From Archangium primigenium (lineage in GTDB: Bacteria; Myxococcota; Myxococcia; Myxococcales; Myxococcaceae): a DNA stretch of 64,000 nucleotides. The stretch spans positions 434,001 to 498,000 of the forward strand of contig NZ_JADWYI010000001.1 in NCBI RefSeq assembly GCF_016904885.1. Direction: 5' to 3'. Positions 1 through 8,383 of this stretch are shown here, piece by piece (position 1 is the stretch's first letter; each line of letters starts with the position of its first letter). A program made the translations under genes and the position numbers. Under the pieces are notes generated by a model. It searched no databases, was not told where the DNA came from, and worked only from the letters and a program-made list of their open reading frames with translations.

Positions 1-585
1 GTGCCCTCCACCGCCACCACCACCGCCCGCGTGCGCGTGAGCGATGCCGCCAACTCGGCCACCACCGACACGAGCGATGGCGCCTTCGCCCTCACCACCT
101 CCAGCGGCGGCGGCACGGGCAGCGCGCGGCTCATCCTCAACGAGGTGCTCGCCAACGAGGCGGGCTCGGACGTGAACGGCGAGTTCATCGAGATCGTCAA
201 CACGGGCGGCAGCGCGGCGGACCTCTCCGGCTACACGCTCTCGGACGCCACGAGCGTGCGCCACACCTTCGCCAGCGGCACCTCGCTCGCCGCGGGCAAG
301 GCGATCGTCGTCTTCGGCGGCGCCTCGGGCATTGGCTCCACGCCCAACGCCGTGGCCGCCACCACCGGCCAGCTCAACCTGAGCAACAGCGGGGACACCG
401 TGACGCTCAAGAGCGCGGCGGGCGCCACGGTCGACACCGTCACCTACTCCTCGTCGCTGGCGGGCACCGACGGCGTGTCCTTCAACCGCGGCCCGGACAT
501 CACCGGCACGGGCTACGTGCTGCACACGAGCCTGTCGAGCGCCGCGTCCTCCGCGGGCACGAAGGCCGACGGCTCGGCGTTCTAG
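1..585 (+). CDS. Lamin-tail-domain protein, C-terminal part (5' end outside window)
   Basis: This open frame enters from the left edge and stops at a TAG ending at 585, so only the last 194 residues are visible and the true start is not. The segment from about residue 43 to 160 reads as a lamin tail domain (LTD): it opens with LILNEVLANE, has the GEFIEIVN and DLSGYTLSD turns, and continues as an immunoglobulin-like beta sandwich. In bacteria this domain is usually found in secreted or surface proteins, including extracellular nucleases and lipoproteins. The preceding Ser/Thr/Ala-rich stretch looks like a linker or the end of a repeated extracellular domain. What the missing N-terminus does cannot be told. 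The LTD assignment is fairly secure; the overall function is not. Confidence 0.8.
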   Translation: MPSTATTTARVRVSDAANSATTDTSDGAFALTTSSGGGTGSARLILNEVLANEAGSDVNGEFIEIVNTGGSAADLSGYTLSDATSVRHTFASGTSLAAGKAIVVFGGASGIGSTPNAVAATTGQLNLSNSGDTVTLKSAAGATVDTVTYSSSLAGTDGVSFNRGPDITGTGYVLHTSLSSAASSAGTKADGSAF

Positions 586-599
586 GCCTCCGCGAAGTC

Positions 600-630
600 C
601 CCCTCCCCGACGCCTCGGCGCGGGGAGGGG
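600..630 (+). terminator. Strong GC hairpin after the LTD gene
   Basis: A perfect 9-bp inverted repeat (CCCCTCCCC at 600-608, GGGGAGGGG at 622-630) with a 13-base loop lies 15 bases after the stop of the LTD gene. There is no following T-run, so it may be a non-canonical terminator or an mRNA 3'-end stabiliser. Confidence 0.5.
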
Positions 631-732
631 TGTCCGCGAACGGTCATCTCCCGGCACCTCCGGGCGGGTGTCCTCCCAGGAGCAAGAGAGCAATCGTGCG
701 AGGTCTGGATTGCCCGCTCTCAGGGAGACCCC

Positions 733-1638
733 ATGCGCGCCCGCTCCGTTCCGCCCCCCTCGCCCACCACCACCACGCCCGCCCCCCCGGAAGACGCCCA
801 GGTCCCGGTGGCCCGGCTGTGCACGCCCCGCGAGCACGTCGCCCGCCCGCACCGCGCCACGCGGCGCCATGCCCCGCGGGAGGGGGCCCTGTCCCCGCTG
901 CTGTGGGCGGGGTGCACGAGCGCCTTCAGGGGCGCCTCGCGCCATGCCCGCCGGGCGGCCCGGGACGTCGTGGGCGGACTCGGGGCCCTGGCACGCGGCC
1001 ATGTGCGCATGGGGACGCGGCGGCTGGGCCAGGCGGTGGCGGCGCCCGTGCGCATCGTGCTGGACGCGGCCTTGAGCGTGGGGCTGCGGCTGGTGAGCGG
1101 TGTGCAGACGCGCCTGGGCCATGAGCCCCCCGGATGCAGGTTGGGCGCGCGGCAGATCACCGAGCTGCGCAAGGTGTTCGGCGACAGCCTCGACTACGAC
1201 CGGGTGATGCTCAAGATGGGGAAGCTCGGGCTGCTGGCCCTGCCCGGCCGTGCCTTCGTGTTCGGCTCGGTGCTCTACGTGCCCTGGGACTCGCCCACGC
1301 CCATCTCCAGCGCCGCGCAGCGGCCCCTGCGGCAACTGGTGCGCGAGCTGTGCCGGGTGTGGCAGTACCAGCACGGCGGCACGGACTACGGCTGCGAAAC
1401 GCTCTGGAGCCAGCGCTTCGCCGAGACGATGAACTGGCGCGCGGCCTTGAACCAGGGCCGGGGCTGGGCCGAGCTGGACCCCGAGCAGCAGCAGCAGTTC
1501 CTCCAGAGCGCCTACGGCCAGTCCCGCTACTTCCTGGCCCCGGACGAGCGCTTCGTCGACGACATCACCGGCGTGGACTACACGCCCCAACTGGAGAGCG
1601 CGCTCGAGCTCATCCGCGCGGGCCGCGGCGCGCCGTGA
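733..1638 (+). CDS. Vgr-related/DUF4157-like protein with a degenerate zinc-peptidase motif
   Basis: A 301-residue protein. The ATG at 733 is preceded by AGGGAGA at suitable spacing. The first ~135 residues are Arg/Pro/Ala-rich with no clear fold. From about residue 137 (LGARQITELRKVFGDSLDYD) it resembles the domain found in Vgr-related and DUF4157-type putative metallopeptidases, in which a following LxHELTHVWQ segment carries the zinc-binding HExxH motif. Here that segment reads LVRELCRVWQYQHGG, so both zinc-ligand histidines are arginine while the flanking VWQYQHGG is kept. It is therefore probably a catalytically dead relative used for binding or structure. Family members often lie near secretion or toxin loci; no such neighbour is visible here. 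Its 3' end overlaps the convergent gene at 1610-1942 by 29 bases. Confidence 0.75.
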   Translation: MRARSVPPPSPTTTTPAPPEDAQVPVARLCTPREHVARPHRATRRHAPREGALSPLLWAGCTSAFRGASRHARRAARDVVGGLGALARGHVRMGTRRLGQAVAAPVRIVLDAALSVGLRLVSGVQTRLGHEPPGCRLGARQITELRKVFGDSLDYDRVMLKMGKLGLLALPGRAFVFGSVLYVPWDSPTPISSAAQRPLRQLVRELCRVWQYQHGGTDYGCETLWSQRFAETMNWRAALNQGRGWAELDPEQQQQFLQSAYGQSRYFLAPDERFVDDITGVDYTPQLESALELIRAGRGAP

Positions 1639-1942
1639 GCTGCTCCCGGCTCCCGAGCGGGCGTCCGAAGGACCTGTCGGGGACCTTGGACACCTCGGGC
1701 ACCTCGTAGACCCCGGCGTCGATGCGCTGGGTGATGTCCTCGCGCAGGCGCAGGGCCTCCGAGAGCGCCACGTCGATCTGCTCGCGCACCTGCACCGAGT
1801 GCTCGTCCAGGGCCAGGGTCCGGTACTCGGACGTCTCCCGGGGCCGCGCGATCCGCCCCACCGCCTCCGAGCGCCGCCGCGTCTTGCCCCCGGACGCCCC
1901 GCGCGTCCCCTTGTCGGCCGTCTTCCCCTTGCGCTTCGTCAT
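1610..1942 (-). CDS. Small basic hypothetical protein
   Basis: A 110-residue protein. The start MTKRKGKTADKG is chosen because GGGAG sits about 9 bases upstream; a longer in-frame extension to 2113 has no ribosome site and unnatural composition. The N-terminal 35 residues are Lys/Arg-rich. The middle (VREQIDVALSEALRLREDIT) is a likely amphipathic helix followed by QRIDAGVYEVPEVSK. The helix-then-RIDAGVY pattern faintly recalls the C-terminal helix of FlgM-type anti-sigma factors, but the similarity is too weak for a call. Its last codons overlap the end of the convergent gene at 733-1638, which suggests shared termination. Confidence 0.6.
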   Translation of the reverse strand: MTKRKGKTADKGTRGASGGKTRRRSEAVGRIARPRETSEYRTLALDEHSVQVREQIDVALSEALRLREDITQRIDAGVYEVPEVSKVPDRSFGRPLGSREQLTARRGPRG

Positions 1943-2242
1943 TCCCGTCTCCCGGCACGAGGTCCCACCCCAGAAGGTGGGTCGCCCCGCCCCCACCCGG
2001 TAACCGGCGGGCGGGCGGACAGGCCCCGGCCCGCCTCGTGGCTGAATCCCGGAAAAAGGCCCTGCATTGAAGGGGGGCGCCTCCCGTCTCCGGAAGAGCG
2101 TGCCACCTTCCACGTTTCCACCCGGTCACTCCGAGCGGGTCGGGCGTGCGGTGGACGTCCGCCTGGGCTAAGCGTCGCCCCAGCCCGCCCGGGTGGACTC
2201 CAAGCGCCCCAGAGTCCCCTTCGCGGGAGGAGGAACCAACCG
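1943..2242. other. Intergenic region between divergent genes
   Basis: About 300 bases between the divergent starts at 1942 (minus) and 2243 (plus). It should hold both promoters. No convincing -35/-10 pair, sigma-54 element, inverted repeat or small gene was recognised. A GGAGGAGG ribosome site for the plus-strand gene lies at its right edge. Confidence 0.5.
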
Positions 2243-4930
2243 ATGTCCGTACAGCAGCCGAAGAAGAAGCGCTGGCCCTACGTCCTGGGAGGCATCGTCC
2301 TGGTGCTCGGGGTGGGACTCGCCCTCGCCCTGTGGCGGCTGGATGCCTTCCTCCTGGAGAAGGCCCGCGCCGAGGCGGCCGTCTACGCCCAGAAGCTGGG
2401 CCGGCCCATCACCCTGGGCGCGCTGTCCACCCGGCTGCTGCCCTCGGTGGGCGTGGAGGTGGAGGACGTCCAGGTGGGCGCCGGGCCGGACGAGCCCGCG
2501 CCGCTCCTGGAAATGAAGCGCCTGGAGGTGGGCGTGGCCCTCTGGCCCGCGCTGACGTCCAAGGGAAAAAACATCCAGGTGAAGAACGCCGAGGTGAAGG
2601 GGCTCACGCTCAACCTCGTGCAGTTGCCGGACGGCACCACCAACGTGTCGCGGGTGCAGGAGAAGCTCGCCCAGGCGGAGCCCGCCCCGAGCGAGCCCGC
2701 CCCCGAGGAGCCCGCGCAGGACCTGTCCGGCGTGCGCGTGGACCGCGCGGCGCTCGTGGACGCCACCCTGCGCCTCATCGACCTGAGCGCCGGCGCGCGG
2801 CGCGAGCTGGCCATCTCCCACCTGGACGTGGAGGTGAAGGACCTGCGCGCGGGCAAGGCCCTGGAAGTCGCGCTCCACGCGGCGGTGCTCGCCGAGAAGC
2901 AGAACTTCCACCTGGACCTCAAGACGGCGCCCCTGCCCGCCTCGCTCGTGCCCGTGCCCGAGAGCCTCGTGCTCAAGTCGGAGCCCATCGACCTCACCCC
3001 GCTCGGGCCCTTCCTCGGCCCCGAGGTGGGGTTGCAGGCCGGCACGCTCCAGGCGGACTGGACGGCGGACCTGGGCGCCGCGGTGCCCGGCGGCACCGGC
3101 CCCACCGCGCTCAAGGGCGGCCTGCAGGCGCGCGGCCTGCGCTTCGCCGGCGCCGAGGGCGGCAAGGCGCTCGACGTGGTGCTCGACACCGACGTGACGG
3201 GCGACATGGCCACCGGGGACCTGTCCCTGCAGAAGCTGCTCATGGAGCTGGGCCCCGCGCGCCTCACCGGCAAGGGCCAGGTGCAGGGCCTGCTCACCCC
3301 CAGCCCCTCGGTGCGTGACTTCGAGCTGGTGGGGCAGAACCTCGATCCGGCGCGGCTCGCCGAGTACTACCCGCCCCTGCGCAAGTCCGTGGGCAACCAG
3401 GTCGCCGGGCCCATCGGCTTCACGGTGCGCGGCGGCGGCAACCAGGCCCAGCAGGCCCTGGACGTGAGCGTGGACCTGACGCCCGTGCGGCTCAACATCC
3501 CCGCGCAGCTCACCAAGGAGGCCGGCGGCATCATGAAGCTCACCGCCCGGCTCACCGGCGCCCCGGCCAGCGGCGGCGCGCTGCGCTTCGACGCCAAGAC
3601 GGACATGACGGGCGTGGACCTGCGCCCCGGCGCCCTGCTCGACAAGCGCCCCGGGCAGACCTTCACCCTGGACACCGCCGGCACCTACCAGCCCGCCCAG
3701 GGCAAGGGCCCCATGAAGGTGGACCTGAGCCGCATGGCGCTCGCGGTGCGCGAGTACACGATGACGGGCACGGCCTCCGTGGCGCTCGCGGGCCAGGGAG
3801 CCAGGCAGACCACGGACTTCACCGTGGCGCTCAAGAGCCCCCGGCTCGACGCGGACGCGTTGCTCGTCAAGGCGGAGACCCCCGCCGAGCCGAGCGCCCC
3901 CGCCCCCGAGAAACCCGAGGACCCGCGGCGCTTCGACGGCATGAACGGCACGGTGCGCCTGGAGGTGGGCGCGCTGCGCATGAACGAGATGGACTTCAGT
4001 GACCTGGTCGCCGAGCTGAAGATGGCGGGGGACCTCATCACCGTGGAGCGCTTCACCACGGGGGTGTACGGCGGCACGGTGTCCGCCAGCGGCAGCTCCG
4101 TGCGCCTGGGGCCGCCCGAGGCCCAGCGGCCCTTCGTGCTCAAGGCCGACGCCAAGGGGCTGGACATGGAGCAGGCCCTGTCCACGCGCACGCCCAAGAA
4201 GGTGCTCGGCGGCAAGTTCGACGGCCAGATGGACCTGCAGGGCGTGGGCTACGAGATGGCGAGCCTCCAGGAGCGCATGGCGGGCGCCATCCAGGGCAAC
4301 CTCGCCGGCGGCGTCTTCTTCGGCGCGGACCTGCCCGCGGCCGTGGCGGGACCGCTCGCCAAGGCGCTGCCCTTCAAGGGCAAGCAGATGAGCAGCGAGG
4401 GCCTGACGAAGCTCGCCGAGCAGCTGCCCTTCAGCCTGCAGATCAAGGACGGCGTGGCGCAGCTGTCCAAGCCCATCACCTGGACGCGGCCCGAGGCGGG
4501 CATGAGCTTCGCGGGCGGCATCCGCCTGGACGGCACGCTGGACCTGGCGGGCACGGTGAGCCTGGCCCCGCCGCTCATCCAGACGCTCACGCTCGGCAAG
4601 GTGACGCCCCCCGAGCCCCTGCCGCTCGCGCTCAAGCTCACGGGCAAGGCGTGGAGCCCGGAGGTGACGGGCCTGGACGTGAAGCCCGCGGCCACGGCCC
4701 TCATCAAGCTCGCCGCGGCGGGCGCCGCCAAGGGGCTGCTCGGCTCCAAGGGCGAGGCGGTGGGCAACATCATCACCGGCGGCACGGACGCCGCCAAACA
4801 GGCCGCCCAGGCCGAGGCCGACAAGCGCAAGGCGGAGCTGGAGGCCAAGGCCCGCCAGGAGGCGGACGCCGCGCGCAAGAAGGCCGAGGACGAGGCGAAG
4901 AAGCGCCTCAAGGGCCTCTTCGGGCGCTAA
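2243..4930 (+). CDS. AsmA-family protein
   Basis: An 895-residue protein starting at the ATG after GGGAGGAGGAACCAACCG, an excellent ribosome site; upstream in-frame codons lack one. A short Lys-rich cytoplasmic tip (PKKKRWP) precedes one transmembrane helix (about 12-32). A long periplasmic region follows, beginning with the AsmA-type KARAEAAVYAQKLGRPITLG segment. The middle is repetitive beta structure typical of AsmA/TamB-like bridge proteins, with a central DUF748/AsmA-like region and an AsmA_2-type domain around residues 550-790. The last ~40 residues are a charged Lys/Ala/Glu coiled coil. AsmA-like proteins are implicated in outer-membrane homeostasis and in phospholipid transport between membranes. 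It has no clear operon partner, and the next gene is convergent 4 bases away. Confidence 0.88.
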   Translation: MSVQQPKKKRWPYVLGGIVLVLGVGLALALWRLDAFLLEKARAEAAVYAQKLGRPITLGALSTRLLPSVGVEVEDVQVGAGPDEPAPLLEMKRLEVGVALWPALTSKGKNIQVKNAEVKGLTLNLVQLPDGTTNVSRVQEKLAQAEPAPSEPAPEEPAQDLSGVRVDRAALVDATLRLIDLSAGARRELAISHLDVEVKDLRAGKALEVALHAAVLAEKQNFHLDLKTAPLPASLVPVPESLVLKSEPIDLTPLGPFLGPEVGLQAGTLQADWTADLGAAVPGGTGPTALKGGLQARGLRFAGAEGGKALDVVLDTDVTGDMATGDLSLQKLLMELGPARLTGKGQVQGLLTPSPSVRDFELVGQNLDPARLAEYYPPLRKSVGNQVAGPIGFTVRGGGNQAQQALDVSVDLTPVRLNIPAQLTKEAGGIMKLTARLTGAPASGGALRFDAKTDMTGVDLRPGALLDKRPGQTFTLDTAGTYQPAQGKGPMKVDLSRMALAVREYTMTGTASVALAGQGARQTTDFTVALKSPRLDADALLVKAETPAEPSAPAPEKPEDPRRFDGMNGTVRLEVGALRMNEMDFSDLVAELKMAGDLITVERFTTGVYGGTVSASGSSVRLGPPEAQRPFVLKADAKGLDMEQALSTRTPKKVLGGKFDGQMDLQGVGYEMASLQERMAGAIQGNLAGGVFFGADLPAAVAGPLAKALPFKGKQMSSEGLTKLAEQLPFSLQIKDGVAQLSKPITWTRPEAGMSFAGGIRLDGTLDLAGTVSLAPPLIQTLTLGKVTPPEPLPLALKLTGKAWSPEVTGLDVKPAATALIKLAAAGAAKGLLGSKGEAVGNIITGGTDAAKQAAQAEADKRKAELEAKARQEADAARKKAEDEAKKRLKGLFGR

Positions 4931-4934
4931 AGCC

Positions 4935-5927
4935 TCACCCGGTCTCGGGCAACGGCGTCACCCGCCGGGGCCCGAACCGCTCCCGGTCGTGCCGCACCGT
5001 CAGGTCCAGCTGCGGCCCCAGGGGCACGATGCGCGTGGGGTTCACCGCGTCCTGGCTCCAGTAGTAGTGGACCTTGATGTGCTCCAGGTTCGTCGCCTGG
5101 GTGAAGCCCGGCGTCTGGTACAGGTCGAGCAGGTAGTGCCAGAGGTTGGGGAAGTCCTGGAGCCGCGCCAGGTTGCACTTGAAGTGCGAGTAGTAGACGG
5201 TGTCGAAGCGCACGAGCGTCGTGTAGAAGCAGATGTCCGCCTCGGTGAGCACGTCGCCGCACGCGTAGCGCTGCCGGCCCAGCACCCGCTCCCAGCCCTC
5301 CAGCGAGGCGAACAGCTCCAGACAGGCCTGCTCGTAGGCCGCCTGGCTCTTGGCGAAGCCCGCCTTGTACACGCCGTTGTTCACCGGCTCGTAGAGCGCG
5401 CTGATGACCCCGTCCACCCGCTCGCGCAGGCCCTCGGGCCAGAGCGTCACCCGGTGCAGGGCGAAGGCGTCGAACTCGGTGTCGAACATGCGCAAAAGCT
5501 CACGCGACTCGTTGTTGACGATGGTGCGCTCCTGGGTATCCCAGAGCACCGGCACCGTCACCCGCCCCGTGTAGTGCGGGTCCGCCTTCTGGTAGAGCTC
5601 GCGCAGGAAGCGCGCGCCGTTGAGCCGGTCCGGATCCGAGCCCGGGAAGTTGGCGAAGCACCACCCGTCCACCCCCATGCGCGGGTCCACCACCGTGACG
5701 CCCACCACGTCCTTGAGGCCCTTGAGCGCGTGCATCAAGAGCACGCGCGACGCCCACGGACACGCCAGGGAGACATAGAGGTGGTAGCGGCCCGGCTCCA
5801 CGGGAAAGCGCCCCTCGCGCGACGCGGTCACCCGGTCGCGAAAGCGCGTCTGGGGACGCACGAACCGACCGTCCGCGTCCGGCGCGTACCACTCCGTCTT
5901 CCACTCTCCGTCCACCAACAGTCCCAC
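4935..5927 (-). CDS. yqjG: Glutathionyl-hydroquinone reductase (omega-class GST)
   Basis: A 330-residue cytoplasmic enzyme that removes glutathione from glutathionyl-hydroquinones. A GTG start at 5927 is preferred: it sits 9 bases after GGGAGG and gives the family-typical N-terminus GLLVDGEWKTEWY and a length close to the usual ~330. The thioredoxin-like domain carries the family signature SLACPWASR with the catalytic cysteine at about residue 56. NNESRELLRMFDTEF and the helical GST C-terminal domain (TEADICFYTTLVRFDTVY) are conserved. The last part (PGFTQATNLEHIKVHYYWS) is also characteristic. It is divergent from the GNAT gene, and the shared intergenic region contains two inverted repeats that could be operators. 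Family assignment is secure; the physiological substrate is unknown. Confidence 0.93.
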   Translation of the reverse strand: MGLLVDGEWKTEWYAPDADGRFVRPQTRFRDRVTASREGRFPVEPGRYHLYVSLACPWASRVLLMHALKGLKDVVGVTVVDPRMGVDGWCFANFPGSDPDRLNGARFLRELYQKADPHYTGRVTVPVLWDTQERTIVNNESRELLRMFDTEFDAFALHRVTLWPEGLRERVDGVISALYEPVNNGVYKAGFAKSQAAYEQACLELFASLEGWERVLGRQRYACGDVLTEADICFYTTLVRFDTVYYSHFKCNLARLQDFPNLWHYLLDLYQTPGFTQATNLEHIKVHYYWSQDAVNPTRIVPLGPQLDLTVRHDRERFGPRRVTPLPETG

Positions 5928-5982
5928 GTGCACATGCCTCCCGGCATCCCCACAACATGCCCTTGGGTTGAAGCGTTGAAGC

Positions 5983-6005
5983 CCCACGTCGCCACCCGAC
6001 GTGGG
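5983..6005. promoter_or_regulatory. Perfect inverted repeat in a divergent promoter region
   Basis: A 9-bp perfect repeat (CCCACGTCG at 5983-5991, CGACGTGGG at 5997-6005) separated by 5 bases. It lies between the divergent yqjG and GNAT genes, too far from either stop codon to be a terminator, so it is a candidate operator or 5'-UTR hairpin of yqjG. No regulator is known from the sequence. Confidence 0.4.
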
Positions 6006-6009
6006 TGCG

Positions 6010-6019
6010 CTGATATCAG
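6010..6019. promoter_or_regulatory. 10-bp palindrome CTGATATCAG
   Basis: A perfect 10-base palindrome 4 bases after the preceding inverted repeat, in the same divergent intergenic region. It is AT-rich at its centre in otherwise GC-rich DNA, which is suggestive of a protein-binding site or promoter core. No further support is visible. Confidence 0.3.
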
Positions 6020-6161
6020 GCCATGAGTCACCCGTCCGCCCCAAGAAAGTGGGACCCCGAGTGGGGAAAAGGGGCAGACGGACGCCCGGCCCACGGGGAA
6101 GCGCCCCCGGGTGGACGGTTGTGCGCGCATCACCGCGAGGACTCGGCTAGGACGGGGAATC

Positions 6162-6908
6162 ATGGCCGAGAGCAAGCCTCCCGCGAAGAAGAAGACGGGC
6201 CCCCTGGAGGTCCGGGTCCGGCGCATCCACCGCCGCGACCTCAACCGGGCCTGGGAGTTCCTCAAGCTCGTCTTCCGGGACGTCAATCGGGAGACGGTGG
6301 AGTACCAGCGGCCCCGCTCCAAGCGGCGCTTCCTGGAGGTGTACTCCTCGGAGTGGATCGAACAGCTCGTCTACGAGGTGGACAACGAGATCGTCGGCTA
6401 CTCGGAGTGCGCCTTCGAGGCCACGGGCGACGACAACTGGGTCAACCCGCGCTGGTTCGAGAAGCGCGGCATGCGGCCCCTGTTCGTCGAGGAGCTCGCC
6501 GTGCACCCGGACTACCAGGGCCGGGGCGTGGGCAGCTTCATCCTCGAGCAGCTGCAGCACCTGGCGCGCACGCGCGGCTGTACCCACCTGGTGCTGGAGG
6601 TGGCCGAGAACAACGAGTCCGCGCTGAGCTGGTACCGCACGCGCAACTTCACCAAGCTGGACGCCGCCATCTTCATGGCCCAGAAGGTGCCCGGCGGGCC
6701 GGACCTCCTGCCCCCCCGCCGCATCAAGCCGCGCCCCGCGGCCACCCCCGAGGGCAACCCGAACATCGGCGTGGCGTCCCCGGACGGAGGCCCCGCCGTC
6801 ACCAGCAGCCGCAAGGCGAAGCTCGTGCGCGCCCTGTCCGGTGCTGGAAGCGGCCGCAAGAAGGCCTCGCCCGCCGCCAAGGCCCCCGCCGCGCCGAAGG
6901 ACGAGTAG
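6162..6908 (+). CDS. GNAT-family N-acetyltransferase
   Basis: A 248-residue protein starting at MAESKPPAKKK. The GNAT fold runs from about residue 14 to 185. The acetyl-CoA-binding motif A is clear: FVEELAVHPDYQGRGVGSFI, with the Q/RxxGxG/A pyrophosphate loop as QGRGVG. Motif B follows as VAENNESALSWYRTRNF, with the usual tyrosine near the sulfur of CoA. About 60 residues of Lys/Ala/Pro-rich tail follow the domain and are probably disordered. The substrate (a protein N-terminus, an amine or a small molecule) cannot be predicted. The NtrC-type regulator begins 18 bases after its stop, so the two may be co-transcribed. Confidence 0.85.
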   Translation: MAESKPPAKKKTGPLEVRVRRIHRRDLNRAWEFLKLVFRDVNRETVEYQRPRSKRRFLEVYSSEWIEQLVYEVDNEIVGYSECAFEATGDDNWVNPRWFEKRGMRPLFVEELAVHPDYQGRGVGSFILEQLQHLARTRGCTHLVLEVAENNESALSWYRTRNFTKLDAAIFMAQKVPGGPDLLPPRRIKPRPAATPEGNPNIGVASPDGGPAVTSSRKAKLVRALSGAGSGRKKASPAAKAPAAPKDE

Positions 6909-6926
6909 CGGCGTACAGTCGGGACC

Positions 6927-8315
6927 ATGGACTCAGGACCGGTCGTGCCCGAGGCAGTGGCCCCGCCCATGCGGGTGCTGGTGGTGGATGACGAGCGCAA
7001 CATCCGCACCACCCTGCGCGTGTGCCTGGAGGGGCTGGGCTGCGAGGTGCGCGAGGCCGCCACGGCCGAGGCCGCGCTCGCCGCGCTCGCCCAGGCCCCG
7101 GTGGACCTGGCCTTCGTGGACCTGCGCCTGGGCACCGCGAGCGGCCTGGACCTGCTGCCGCGCCTGCTCGCCGAGTCCCCCACGCTGGACCTGGTGCTCA
7201 TCACCGCCTACGCCACCTTCGACACCGCCGTGGAGGCCATGCGCCGGGGCGCGCGCGACTACCTGCCCAAGCCCTTCACCCCCGCGCAGATCCGCCATCA
7301 GGTGGAACGCGCGCGCACCCACCGCGAGCGCGACGCGCGGTTGAGCAGCCTGGAGGGCCAGCTCGCCGAGGCCGTGCCCGAGGCCTCGCTGGACACGGCC
7401 TCCCCGGCCATGCACGCGGCCGTGGCGCTCGTCACCCGGGCGGCGGCCTCCGACGCGGCGGTGCTCCTGCGCGGGGAGAGCGGCACCGGCAAGGGCGTGC
7501 TCGCCCGGGCCCTGCACGCCTGGAGCGCGCGGCGCCAGCGGCCCTTCGTCACCGTCAACTGCCCCACCCTGTCCGAGCAGCTGCTCGCGAGCGAGCTGTT
7601 CGGCCACGCGCGCGGCGCCTTCACCGGGGCGGTGCGCGACCAGCCCGGGCGGGTGGAGCAGGCGGAAGGGGGCACGCTGTTTTTGGACGAGGTGGCGGAG
7701 ATGAGCCCGGCCCTGCAGGCGCAGCTGCTGCGCTTCCTCCAGGACAAGCGCTTCGAGCGGCTGGGCGAGGGGCGCACGCGGCGCGCGGACGTGCGGGTGG
7801 TGGCGGCGACGAACCGGAACCTGGAGAAGGACGTGGCCGAGGGGCGCTTCCGGGAGGACCTGCTCTACCGGCTCAACGTCATCGAGGTGAAGCTGCCGGG
7901 GCTGCGCGAGCGGCCCGAGGACCTCCTGCCCCTGGCGCGGCGTTTCGTGGGCTTCTTCGCGCGGGCGGCGCGGAGGCCGGTGCCGGAGCTGTCGCGGGCC
8001 ACGGAGGCGATGCTCCAGGCGTACCCGTGGCCGGGCAACGTGCGCGAGCTGAGGAACGCGGTGGAGCGGGCGCTCATCGTGTGGCCCGCGGCGGTGCTCG
8101 AGCCCCAGGCGTTTCCCGAGCGCATCGCGGCGGCCACGGGCCAGCAGGTGGTGCTCGGGGGGCCGCACACGCTGGAGGAGGTGGAGCGCGAGCACGTCCT
8201 GCGGGTGATGGCGGGCGCTCCCACCCTGGACGAGGCGGCGCGGGTGCTCGGCATCGACGCCTCCACGCTCTGGCGCAAGCGCAAGAAGTACGAGGCCCCG
8301 CCCGGGCCCGGGTGA
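6927..8315 (+). CDS. NtrC-type sigma-54-dependent response regulator
   Basis: A 462-residue transcription activator. The receiver domain begins at MRVLVVDDERNIRTTL (about residue 15) with the predicted phosphoacceptor Asp near residue 65 (AFVDLRLG) and a Lys in YLPKPF. The AAA+ domain has Walker A GESGTGKG (~182), the sigma-54-contact loop GAFTGA (~230) and Walker B GTLFLDEV. The C-terminal Fis-type helix-turn-helix is TLDEAARVLGIDASTLWRKRK. All catalytic features are intact, so it should be a functional activator of sigma-54 promoters. No histidine kinase is adjacent, so it is an orphan regulator here. It follows the GNAT gene by 18 bases. The partner kinase and targets are unknown. Confidence 0.93.
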   Translation: MDSGPVVPEAVAPPMRVLVVDDERNIRTTLRVCLEGLGCEVREAATAEAALAALAQAPVDLAFVDLRLGTASGLDLLPRLLAESPTLDLVLITAYATFDTAVEAMRRGARDYLPKPFTPAQIRHQVERARTHRERDARLSSLEGQLAEAVPEASLDTASPAMHAAVALVTRAAASDAAVLLRGESGTGKGVLARALHAWSARRQRPFVTVNCPTLSEQLLASELFGHARGAFTGAVRDQPGRVEQAEGGTLFLDEVAEMSPALQAQLLRFLQDKRFERLGEGRTRRADVRVVAATNRNLEKDVAEGRFREDLLYRLNVIEVKLPGLRERPEDLLPLARRFVGFFARAARRPVPELSRATEAMLQAYPWPGNVRELRNAVERALIVWPAAVLEPQAFPERIAAATGQQVVLGGPHTLEEVEREHVLRVMAGAPTLDEAARVLGIDASTLWRKRKKYEAPPGPG

Positions 8316-8383
8316 GCCCTGGCTTGACCGGGGCGAGGACCCGACGGGACACTGGCGCCGCGAGTTCACCCGAGGGGGGCGTC

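Noticed and set aside
7022-8383. A long in-frame extension upstream of the Het-C start
   Set aside because: It reads the NtrC-type regulator gene out of frame and gives Arg/Gly/Ala-rich nonsense. The ATG at 8384 has its own strong ribosome site and starts a sensible protein.
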